Assembly: GCA_003160755.1 (NCBI GenBank)
Contig: QEXZ01000014.1
Location: forward strand, 1-19,971
Source: Methanomicrobiales archaeon
Lineage (GTDB): Archaea; Halobacteriota; Syntropharchaeia; Alkanophagales; Methanospirareceae
Direction of reading: 5' to 3'
Length of the DNA: 19,971 nucleotides
The notes beneath the pieces were generated by a model. That model was not told the origin of the DNA. It saw nothing but the letters and a program-made list of their open reading frames with translations, and ran no database searches. Of this stretch, positions 1-5,143 are shown one piece after another (position 1 is the first letter of the stretch; each line of letters opens with the position of its first letter). The translations under genes and the position numbers were made by a program.

Positions 1-255
1 GCTGAGAAGAGTTATATCGCATCAATTATGATCCAGAACTTCAGAAGGTCATTATTGAAGGGAGACATAAAAGGTATTAATCCATCTTTACATCAACTAT
101 ATACTCAACTTGAGAAGGAAATTAAAAGTATAGTTGAGACGTCCCCGGTTTTTAAAGTTAATCTGGCCTACAATGTTGAAATTGTGAAGGAAGTTGAACC
201 ATTCAGGGTTATGGATGAATACAGAGATTATATCAGGACATCTTCAACTGATTGA
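1..255 (+). CDS. 3' end of an unidentified gene (partial)
   Basis: The frame is open from base 1 to a TGA at 253-255 and gives 84 residues with no start that must be used, so this is the C-terminal end of a protein that begins outside the window. The visible part is mostly helical and charged, rich in Lys, Glu and Ile, with no predicted membrane segment and no motif that I recognise. It ends in YIRTSSTD. It points toward a minus-strand accessory cluster and overlaps the end of a doubtful minus-strand ORF by 12 bases. No function is assigned. Confidence 0.6.
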   Translation, partial: AEKSYIASIMIQNFRRSLLKGDIKGINPSLHQLYTQLEKEIKSIVETSPVFKVNLAYNVEIVKEVEPFRVMDEYRDYIRTSSTD

Positions 256-432
256 TAAAGGAAAACAGCATAAGTGCCTTCCTTTATAGAACCCCCCGCT
301 CTCGATGGTCGCTACAGCCCTTAAGAGTTCGGGCATCAGCGCATATACGCCATAGTCGGCGAGATAAATATTCTTAGGGAAATCTTTCATGCGTATTCGG
401 TTAAGCGATATTCTATCCCGTATAGTATACAT
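244..432 (-). CDS. Small hypothetical ORF or gene remnant (62 aa)
   Basis: An ATG at 432 opens 62 codons on the minus strand, downstream of and in the same direction as the RHH regulator gene. The product contains a segment reading DYGVYALMPELLRAVATIES that resembles part of a folded protein, but I cannot place the family. There is no clear ribosome site, and the start codon lies inside a palindrome (417-431) that matches the putative operator of the RHH gene. It could be a real short gene repressed by the RHH protein, the tail of a decayed gene, or a chance ORF. Confidence 0.25.
   Translation of the reverse strand: MYTIRDRISLNRIRMKDFPKNIYLADYGVYALMPELLRAVATIESGGFYKGRHLCCFPLSIS
417..431. promoter_or_regulatory. 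Putative RHH-regulator binding site, distal copy
   Basis: The plus strand reads CCCGTATAGTATACA, with a perfect GTATA-G-TATAC palindrome at 420-430. It matches the minus-strand reading of the palindrome next to the RHH start (761-777) at 14 of 15 positions. It sits just 3' of the RHH gene, over the start of the small minus-strand ORF. Binding by the RHH protein is inferred from the shared motif. Confidence 0.4.
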
Positions 433-468
433 ATAAAATGATTTGTAGGGTATTGTACTTAGATATTC

Positions 469-756
469 CTACTTTTTATGGCGTTTAACCGCTGTTTTCA
501 CACGTGCGTTTATTCGGTTCAGTTTATCGTCGATTTCATCTAATCGGCTAAGAATAAGTTCACTGCTCTTACCTTCTGACGATGAGGGAAGGAGTATGGT
601 GGATTGCGACTCAAAGTAACTTTGCAAGATTCGGCGTAATGTCTCACTACGGTTAGTATTTCGGGACTTTGCTTCCTTGTCTATCCGCTCCAAGAGCTTG
701 TTTGGAAGCAGGAACTCCACCCGCTTTTCATCCTGTAAGGTCTTCTTCCGGGTCAT
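469..756 (-). CDS. CopG-type ribbon-helix-helix regulator (antitoxin-like)
   Basis: This 95-residue protein has the RHH layout near its N-terminus: a basic lead, a beta strand around residues 12-17 (RVEFLL), a first helix from about 19 to 32 and a second helix from about 36 to 49 that opens with the turn NTNRSETLRRIL. RHH proteins bind DNA as dimers, inserting the paired strand into the major groove, and many are antitoxins or plasmid copy regulators. Residues from about 65 to the end form a charged helix with heptad-like spacing (LDEIDDKLNRI), a possible dimer or partner-binding coil. The start is the only in-frame Met. A palindrome lies 4 bases upstream and a TATA-like box about 26 bases upstream, which fits a leaderless, self-repressed gene. 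A nucleotidyltransferase fragment lies next to it, so it may be the survivor of a toxin-antitoxin pair. Confidence 0.75.
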   Translation of the reverse strand: MTRKKTLQDEKRVEFLLPNKLLERIDKEAKSRNTNRSETLRRILQSYFESQSTILLPSSSEGKSSELILSRLDEIDDKLNRINARVKTAVKRHKK

Positions 757-760
757 AATA

Positions 761-777
761 CCTGTATAATATACGGG
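761..777. promoter_or_regulatory. Putative RHH operator
   Basis: CCTGTATA-A-TATACGGG is a 17-base inverted repeat with one mismatch. It lies between the RHH start codon (756) and its TATA-like box (778-785), the usual place for a repressor site. A near copy sits at 417-431 on the other side of the gene. Autoregulation is inferred. Confidence 0.5.
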
Positions 778-785
778 TTAATAAA
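778..785 (-). promoter_or_regulatory. TATA-like box of the RHH gene
   Basis: The minus strand reads TTTATTAA centred about 26 bases before the ATG at 756. That is the archaeal spacing for a transcript starting at the initiation codon. No clear BRE is visible. Confidence 0.35.
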
Positions 786-786
786 C

Positions 787-906
787 TTGCTGAGTGTCCT
801 TAACCGAACACGGATGGATAAGATTATCCTCTTCGGTTCAAGAGCGAAAGGAGAGGAGAAAGAAGAAAGCGATTACGATATTTGTGTACTGAAAGAAGTT
901 CTTTTG
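787..906 (+). pseudogene. Fragment of a minimal nucleotidyltransferase (MNT)
   Basis: The translated stretch contains IILFGSRAKG followed, seven residues later, by SDYDI. This is the GS...DxD active-site signature of MntA/MNT-type nucleotidyltransferases, which pair with HEPN proteins in toxin-antitoxin modules. The Gly-Ser and both metal-binding Asp residues are present. The protein is nevertheless broken. The helical N-terminal lead is short or missing, because the sequence runs back into the RHH operator. After CVLKEV the reading enters a hairpin and then the opposite strand of the taw3 3' end, so the rest of the fold is lost. The longest reading of this frame ends at 999, but only about 40 codons look like the family. 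I regard it as a remnant without activity. Confidence 0.6.
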
Positions 907-908
907 AT

Positions 909-935
909 AAACCTTTTCTTCTTGGGAAAAGGTTT
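909..935 (-). terminator. Hairpin just after taw3
   Basis: AAACCTTTTC (909-918) and GAAAAGGTTT (926-935) form a perfect 10-base stem with a 7-base loop. It begins at the taw3 stop codon (935-937) and lies beyond it in the direction of taw3 transcription. Only three T residues follow directly on that strand, so it may be an RNA 3'-end structure rather than a strong terminator. Confidence 0.4.
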
Positions 936-1534
936 TACTCAACCTCCTCCAACCCATGATAAAACCTCTTCAACTTCCCTTTTCCCCGTTCGAGCATGAA
1001 ATTCGTCTTCGATAAGATAAAATCCATGTGAGATTCACTACAAAACAGCACGCCATCTTTACCCAGCGGCACGTCCATCCTTTCTGTGCTCACTATCTCC
1101 ACCATCACCTTTCCATTACCCTCCGCATTCGCAATCGCCTTTATGGAACTGTACTTAAAGCCTGATGCAATCGCTATATTCAGCAATAGCTTCGCCTTCT
1201 CTAAATCCCTACATGCCACATGCAATATCGGCGATTGCGATAACAGCCATACCTCGCCCTTCTCAGGAACACCCGTACTGCTTTTTAGCTTTATCGCTTC
1301 CAACACTTCTTCCTTCGTCACTGGACGATGCCACTTACCAACAAACTTCGCTTCTCGCTTCGCACCTATCTCAGGCAAACAAATCAAAACGATTCTGCCG
1401 GAGCAGCTGCTCGTGGTAAAGAACCCCTCAAAGCTGTTTATCTCGCTTATTATCGGGACTATCTCTTCGTCTGCACCCTGTATCCGCAATCTCTCAAGTG
1501 CCCGGTCCTTTTGCTTTTTAAATGTCAATGCCAA
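935..1534 (-). CDS. taw3: Taw3, wyosine-pathway tRNA(Phe) N4-methyltransferase
   Basis: The 199-residue protein matches the archaeal/eukaryal TYW3 (Taw3) family in length and layout. These cytosolic enzymes use S-adenosylmethionine to methylate N4 of the tricyclic wyosine intermediate at position 37 of tRNA(Phe). Visible family signatures are FFTTSSCSGR at residues 38-47, the KFVGKWHRPV block near 63-72, SQSPILHVACRD at 99-110 and the GFKYSSI segment at 125-131. The N-terminal basic helix (KKQKDRALERL) is also typical. I chose the TTG at 1534 because a GGGGAGGT ribosome site lies about 11 bases upstream (1546-1553 on the plus strand); a second TTG at 1528 is possible. It is a single-gene unit that ends in a hairpin and has no other wyosine gene beside it. 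Confidence 0.9.
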   Translation of the reverse strand: MALTFKKQKDRALERLRIQGADEEIVPIISEINSFEGFFTTSSCSGRIVLICLPEIGAKREAKFVGKWHRPVTKEEVLEAIKLKSSTGVPEKGEVWLLSQSPILHVACRDLEKAKLLLNIAIASGFKYSSIKAIANAEGNGKVMVEIVSTERMDVPLGKDGVLFCSESHMDFILSKTNFMLERGKGKLKRFYHGLEEVE

Positions 1535-1592
1535 TTTGTGAAATTACCTCCCCCTGCGTTCCTTTCTTCCCCCCCTCCCCTCTTTTATTTTA

Positions 1593-1886
1593 TCACCGCG
1601 GAGAGCGCATAGTACGCAGAGTTTTAAGACTGGTTCAATCATTGCTTAGGTTTTCTGTTTGTATATAATGTATAACTCCCACCTATTTAGGACGCAGATT
1701 TACGCGGATTTACGCAGAAAACTATTTCCCAACCCAGTTTATTATAAACACGATAAAAGATTCTAATAATCTCCTCTGTCTATTAAACCTTATATTTAAA
1801 ATCCTGATTATCTGCGGTCATCTGCGTCCGATTATCAAAAATTATTCTTTCTTGTGCCTTTGCGTTCCCCGTGTGCTCTGCGGTGA
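1593..1886. repeat. Non-coding element with nested inverted repeats
   Basis: The gap 1535-1966 holds no credible gene. Inside it, TCACCGCGGAG (1593-1603) is answered in reverse complement by CTCTGCGGTGA (1876-1886) with one mismatch, and GGACGCAGAT (1690-1699) by ATCTGCGTCC (1820-1829) perfectly. Short direct words such as TTTACGC(A/G)GA occur between them (about 1699-1717). The nested arms resemble a small palindromic interspersed element of about 290 bases. No transposase is present and no target duplication was identified. A pyrimidine-rich run precedes it (1546-1590). Confidence 0.5.
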
Positions 1887-1916
1887 ATAATATAAAACCT
1901 CACACCAGAACAATTC

Positions 1917-1931
1917 CGAAAGTTATTTATA
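1917..1931 (+). promoter_or_regulatory. BRE/TATA promoter of the Mrp-like operon
   Basis: CGAAAG (1917-1922) directly followed by TTATTTATA (1923-1931) is a good BRE plus TATA box. A transcript would start near 1953, giving a leader of about 14 bases before the ATG at 1967. Confidence 0.6.
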
Positions 1932-1966
1932 GCACTTCAATCAAGAATTAACTCAAACCAGAAAAA

Positions 1967-2233
1967 ATGATAGAAGTATTTTTAGCTATCGCACTGCTAA
2001 TCGCACTCACGATATTATTATCCTTATACCGGGCAGCGCTTGGACCCGGCGTATTTAATCGCGTGGCAGCGATAAATGTAATAGGAACAAAAACAATCGT
2101 TCTCCTGGTTATCATCGGCTATTATTTCGAAAGACCTCTGTTCTTTGACATCTCGCTTCTTTACGCAGTACTAAATTTCATTGGCACTTTAGCATTCGCA
2201 AAATATTTAGAGAGGGGTGAGGTATGGTCATAA
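1967..2233 (+). CDS. mrpF: Mrp-type cation/H+ antiporter subunit F
   Basis: This 88-residue membrane protein has three hydrophobic helices, the size and shape of MrpF/MnhF and of MbhB in archaeal membrane hydrogenases. The family block GPGVFNRVAAINVIGTK is at residues 26-42, and DISLLYAVLNFIGTLAFAKY follows from residue 61. MrpF is a small structural subunit in the cation-translocating part of the complex and has no cofactor. It is the first gene of the operon and overlaps mrpG by 10 bases, so translation is probably coupled. The start has a recognisable archaeal promoter 40-50 bases upstream but no strong ribosome site. Confidence 0.9.
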   Translation: MIEVFLAIALLIALTILLSLYRAALGPGVFNRVAAINVIGTKTIVLLVIIGYYFERPLFFDISLLYAVLNFIGTLAFAKYLERGEVWS

Positions 2234-2568
2234 TAGACGTGATAGTGATATTACTTTTGGCTGCCGGGATTTTCTTTATGTTCACCGGCGTAATTGGATT
2301 ACTCCGGTTGCCCGATTTTTACACGCGACTGCATGCGACCGGGAAGTGCGACACGCTTGGAGAAGTTCTTATAATCGCGGGTTTGCTGTTATATCATCTC
2401 TTCGTTTACAGTCCTGGAGCGGAACTCTCGGTGAAACTTGTACCAGTGAAACTCATATTTTTAATAATATTCATTTTCCTCGCTAATCCAACGGCGACAC
2501 ATGCGATAATGAAAGCGGCTTATAAAACGGGTTTGAAGCCGTGGAAGAAAGGGGATGCGAGGATGTGA
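2224..2568 (+). CDS. mrpG: Mrp-type cation/H+ antiporter subunit G
   Basis: The product has 114 residues and three membrane helices, as expected for MrpG/MnhG (MbhC in hydrogenase complexes). The diagnostic RLPDFYTRLHATG is at residues 28-40 and NPTATHA at 88-94. The subunit is part of the small-subunit core that carries Na+ transport together with E and F. The ATG lies inside the end of mrpF and is preceded by a GAGAGGGGTGAGGT ribosome site. The C-terminal tail after the last helix is basic (KPWKKGDARM). Confidence 0.92.
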   Translation: MVIIDVIVILLLAAGIFFMFTGVIGLLRLPDFYTRLHATGKCDTLGEVLIIAGLLLYHLFVYSPGAELSVKLVPVKLIFLIIFIFLANPTATHAIMKAAYKTGLKPWKKGDARM

Positions 2569-2593
2569 AGAAGTGAAAGGGAAGGAAGAGAAA

Positions 2594-3094
2594 ATGAACG
2601 CTAAATCGGGAAAGGGATTTGGAATACTCGTAACGTTTTGTGCCATGTTTCTGTTCTGGCTTCTTTTATCCGGCATCTTCGACGCACTCCATGTCGGAGC
2701 GGGTATAATATGCAGTGCGATTGTCGCATTGATTTCTCATGACCTGCTGGTGAAGGAAAAGGGAGAGAAAATGCTGTCAAAGTCCTTCGGGTTCTTTATT
2801 TACCTCGGTTGGGAATTGTGGCAGATAGTACTGGCTAACTTCGATGTCGCATATCGCGTTCTACACCCTAAGATGCCGATAGACCCTCTCATAATAGAAT
2901 TTGATACTTCCTTGAGAAGCGATTTCGCTCTCGTTACTCTCGCTAATTCCATCACCTTGACCCCCGGAACGATAACCATAGATATAAAAGACGGTAAGTT
3001 TTGGGTGCATGCAATCGCGAAAAAACCTGCTGATGCGCTATTGGTGGATAAAACAATGCAAAAGAAAGTGGCTGACGTGTTTATGGAATGGTGA
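2594..3094 (+). CDS. mrpE: Mrp-type cation/H+ antiporter subunit E
   Basis: From the ATG at 2594 the protein has 166 residues: two N-terminal membrane helices (about 10-50), then a soluble C-terminal domain. The MrpE/MbhA hallmark LANSITLTPGT lies near residues 116-126, preceded by the WELWQIVLANFDVA segment (73-86). The frame is open from an ATG at 2555, but 2594 is preferred: GGGAAGGAAG lies just upstream and the added 13 residues are charged and atypical. MrpE is needed for full Na+/H+ exchange in bacterial Mrp systems. In the usual Mrp order E comes before F and G; here it follows them. Confidence 0.9.
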   Translation: MNAKSGKGFGILVTFCAMFLFWLLLSGIFDALHVGAGIICSAIVALISHDLLVKEKGEKMLSKSFGFFIYLGWELWQIVLANFDVAYRVLHPKMPIDPLIIEFDTSLRSDFALVTLANSITLTPGTITIDIKDGKFWVHAIAKKPADALLVDKTMQKKVADVFMEW

Positions 3095-3111
3095 TAACCG
3101 CCTTACGGTGA

Positions 3112-3150
3112 CAATGAAAAATGAAAAATAAAAAGTGCAAAATCGTGGTC
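3112..3150. repeat. A-rich spacer with ATGAAAAAT-type repeats
   Basis: The 118-base gap after mrpE contains AATGAAAAATGAAAAATAAA followed by AGTGCAAAA. Its complement is related to the TTTTGCA heptamers in the spacer at 8565-8599. It seems to belong to the same class of low-complexity spacer sequence. No coding potential is seen. Confidence 0.4.
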
Positions 3151-3165
3151 TGCAAAAAACGGCAG

Positions 3166-3175
3166 TTTTATATAT
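3166..3175 (+). promoter_or_regulatory. Possible internal TATA box
   Basis: TTTTATATAT lies 38-47 bases before the ATG at 3213, which would allow a leader of about 15-20 bases. No good BRE precedes it. It may let the downstream genes be transcribed apart from F, G and E. Confidence 0.35.
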
Positions 3176-3212
3176 CATATTTGCAAATAAAAAAATGGGA
3201 GATAAATAAAAA

Positions 3213-3458
3213 ATGATACCTTCCCTTGACCTGGTGCTGTTGTTTTTAATTGTGGCAATCGCTATCGCAGCAATAACCGTGAGAGACCTTTTGAGTGCAA
3301 TCATGCTATTGTGCGCTTATAGTTTCCTGATGGCGATGGTCTGGGTGGAGATGCACTCGGTGGATGTCGCATTTACAGAAGCCGCTGTCGGCGCCGGTGC
3401 ATCAACTGCTTTCTTAATCGCTGCTTTATCCAGGACGGTGAGGTGGGAGAAGAAATGA
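3213..3458 (+). CDS. MbhD-like antiporter subunit (DUF4040)
   Basis: The 81-residue protein has three hydrophobic helices and carries DVAFTEAAVGAG at residues 51-62, the signature of the MbhD / MrpA C-terminal segment, including the conserved membrane Glu (E56). In most bacteria this piece is fused to the end of MrpA; in Mbh-type hydrogenases and here it is a separate gene. It packs with the MbhE- and G-like subunits and is thought to form part of the cation path. A ribosome site (GGGAGAT) precedes the ATG. The stop overlaps the next ATG as ATGA (3455-3458). Confidence 0.85.
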   Translation: MIPSLDLVLLFLIVAIAIAAITVRDLLSAIMLLCAYSFLMAMVWVEMHSVDVAFTEAAVGAGASTAFLIAALSRTVRWEKK

Positions 3459-4006
3459 AATTAATATCGCTTTCGGCACTGTTCTTTGTAATTTTTTTAG
3501 GCGCTCTTTTCATCTACGTAGCGGAGGATATACCTGATTTCGGTGACCCTTATTCAGCTCCTAATGGGTATATCAACTTGTCTATCAGCCTGGATGCTGC
3601 CGAGTTAGAAGATAATTTGAATAAAGGTGTTGTTCCAGAGGTGCTGACGAGTGAACTTAAAGCCATAGGTTTTCGGGATGATGAACTACCGTTAAGGGTT
3701 GAGCCTATAAAAGAAGGTGAATGGGAAGCAATTATTATTCCCGATGAGAAGGAGCAGGATTTCTATCCGAAGGAGCAGAAATATTACTTTATTAAAAAAG
3801 ATGGTGCTAAACTGGATGTTTACCGGTATGCGCTTATCAAAAGGTATGTGGAGGAAGGGCACTATGAGACAGAAGTGCCGAATATGGTAACATATATTCT
3901 CGCAGATTACAGGGGTTATGATACGCTTGGTGAGACCACCGTTATATTTACCGCCGGTGTGGCGGTTATATTATTGCTAAGGAGGCGCGAGAAAAGACCT
4001 GAATAG
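3455..4006 (+). CDS. MbhE-like antiporter subunit with an extra central domain
   Basis: With the ATG at 3455 (ATGA overlap with the previous gene; a GTG at 3443 is the alternative) the protein has 183 residues. It begins with a membrane helix (about 3-23) and the loop DIPDFGDP (25-32). It ends with the diagnostic ADYRGYDTLGETTVIFTAG at 150-168, where the second helix starts. These are the two ends of MbhE / the last segment of MrpA, where they are separated by only a short loop. Here about 90 residues (roughly 40-130) are inserted, soluble and rich in Asp, Glu, Lys and Tyr, so the protein is about twice the usual length. The insert should lie on the face where the loop between the two helices emerges. 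I recognise no fold in it. Confidence 0.85.
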   Translation: MKLISLSALFFVIFLGALFIYVAEDIPDFGDPYSAPNGYINLSISLDAAELEDNLNKGVVPEVLTSELKAIGFRDDELPLRVEPIKEGEWEAIIIPDEKEQDFYPKEQKYYFIKKDGAKLDVYRYALIKRYVEEGHYETEVPNMVTYILADYRGYDTLGETTVIFTAGVAVILLLRRREKRPE

Positions 4007-4008
4007 CT

Positions 4009-4083
4009 AACCACAAGATTACACAGATTTCCACGAGAAAATATGTACCTCTTCTTGTGTTAATCTCGTGGAATCTCATGGTT
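4009..4083. repeat. Small inverted-repeat element in an operon gap
   Basis: AACCACAAGATT (4009-4020) is mirrored by AATCTCATGGTT (4072-4083) with two mismatches, and the inner CCACGAGA (4031-4038) by TCTCGTGG (4064-4071) perfectly. The 75-base unit fills almost the whole gap between the MbhE-like and mrpB genes and could fold as one RNA hairpin with an internal loop. Its wording differs from the element at 1593-1886. Confidence 0.5.
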
Positions 4084-4106
4084 TATTTTGGGAGGCAAAG
4101 TAAGCA

Positions 4107-4604
4107 TTGAGCACGGAAAAAAGTGAAGTAGGAGAGGGCGAAGAGAGGGCTGGAGATGTCATCGTAGAGACAATGTCGAGATTGATGGTTCCTTTTATCC
4201 AGTTGTTTGCGTTATATGTGATAATACATGGCGCGGGGGGGCCAGGGGGGGGATTCCAAGGTGGCGTGATATTTGGCGCTTCTTTTGTCTTACTGGTCAT
4301 CGCTTTTGGTATTGTTAATGCCGGTGACAGGTTCCCAGAGGGCGCAAATACCGCTTTCATGAGCCTTGGGGTATATATCTATGCAGGGGTAGGACTCTTG
4401 TGCATAATCCTCAGTCTTGGAGCTGCGCAGTTTCTCAATTACGGCTTCATCCCTTTAACAACACATTTTGAAGAGAACAGAGCTTTGGGTATGGACCTTG
4501 TAGAAATAGGAATTGGGATAACAGTGATGGCGGTAATCACATCCATATTTTTCAACCTCGCGTGGAAAAGAGAACCCGAAGAAGGAGGGGGGGAGAAGGA
4601 ATAA
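4107..4604 (+). CDS. mrpB: Mrp-type cation/H+ antiporter subunit B
   Basis: This is a 165-residue protein with four hydrophobic helices and an acidic N-terminal extension of about 20 residues. The MrpB/MnhB (MbhF) signature PGGGFQGG is at residues 46-53. Upstream, a His (H41) and GAGG replace the more usual GH-x-x-P lead. The start is a TTG at 4107, supported by GGGAGG at 4090-4095; no ATG lies near. The Gly-rich motif is written with two long G tracts (seven G at 4235-4241, eight G at 4245-4252), and a third run of seven G is near the 3' end (4587-4593). MrpB works with the MbhD/E-like parts in the Na+ route. The end lies 3 bases before mrpC. Confidence 0.9.
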   Translation: MSTEKSEVGEGEERAGDVIVETMSRLMVPFIQLFALYVIIHGAGGPGGGFQGGVIFGASFVLLVIAFGIVNAGDRFPEGANTAFMSLGVYIYAGVGLLCIILSLGAAQFLNYGFIPLTTHFEENRALGMDLVEIGIGITVMAVITSIFFNLAWKREPEEGGGEKE

Positions 4605-4606
4605 AA

Positions 4607-4987
4607 ATGATGGAATGGCTAATCGAGGAAATACTTGCAAAATATAACTACTGGGTTTCCATAATTCTCATGCTCATCGGTTTCTACGCGATGATTGCAA
4701 AGGGCAACCTGATAAAGAAGGTCATTGGATTAAGCATATTCCAAACTGCTATATTCCTCTTCTATATTTCGCTGGGTGATATAGTAGGGGGAACAGAACC
4801 AATCGTGATAGAAGGATACAAAGGAATATACGTGAATCCATTGCCTCATGTGCTTATACTGACGGCGATAGTAGTAGCAGTGGCAACACTCGCGGTTGCC
4901 CTTGCTCTCGTAATAAATATGTATGAGGAATACGGGACGATAGAAGAGGAGGAGATAATAGAGAAGGAGAGAGAGCTGGGGGTATAA
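4607..4987 (+). CDS. mrpC: Mrp-type cation/H+ antiporter subunit C (NuoK-like)
   Basis: From the ATG at 4607 the protein has 126 residues and three membrane helices, homologous to NuoK of complex I. Family features are GNLIKKVIGLSIFQTAIFLFYI near residues 31-52 and the VNPLPHVLILTAIVVAVAT block near 76-95; a His replaces the commoner Gln after PLP. The frame is open back to a GTG at 4562, but the extra residues are a translation of the purine-rich end of mrpB, and the strong GGAGGGGGGGAGAAGGA ribosome site argues for 4607. The C-terminal tail is very acidic (EEEEIIEKERE). Confidence 0.9.
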   Translation: MMEWLIEEILAKYNYWVSIILMLIGFYAMIAKGNLIKKVIGLSIFQTAIFLFYISLGDIVGGTEPIVIEGYKGIYVNPLPHVLILTAIVVAVATLAVALALVINMYEEYGTIEEEEIIEKERELGV

Positions 4988-5025
4988 TATCTCCGCGCAA
5001 TTGCAAAAACGCAAAGCGGGAAAAG

Positions 5026-5043
5026 CGTGACACTGGTGTCACG
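5026..5043. promoter_or_regulatory. Palindromic operator upstream of the first D/A pair
   Basis: CGTGACAC-TG-GTGTCACG is a perfect inverted repeat with 8-base arms. Its centre is about 33 bases upstream of a TATA-like box (about 5062-5073). Nearly the same palindrome stands at the same distance from a TATA box before the second D/A pair (17528-17547). This fits a dimeric transcription factor site upstream of the promoter; the factor is unknown. Confidence 0.6.
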
Positions 5044-5061
5044 ACAGAGAAAAAGAGATAG

Positions 5062-5073
5062 TTTTTTAATATA
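5062..5073 (+). promoter_or_regulatory. TATA-like box before mrpD copy 1
   Basis: TTTTTAATATAT follows GATAGT, a hexamer also found at the equivalent spot before copy 2 (17561-17566). A start near 5094 would leave a leader of about 50 bases with AAAAGGAGG in front of the ATG at 5144. A second AT-rich stretch at 5101-5109 is an alternative. Confidence 0.45.
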
Positions 5074-5143
5074 TTATGTCTTTTTTCATTAAGCAAGGGA
5101 ATTTTTAAACAAGTAAAGAATAAAAAGGAGGAAAGTTAAGAAT

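Noticed and set aside
1086..1541. Long plus-strand ORF opposite taw3
   Set aside because: It is the antisense shadow of a clear taw3 gene; its translation is Ser/Pro-rich with no motif.
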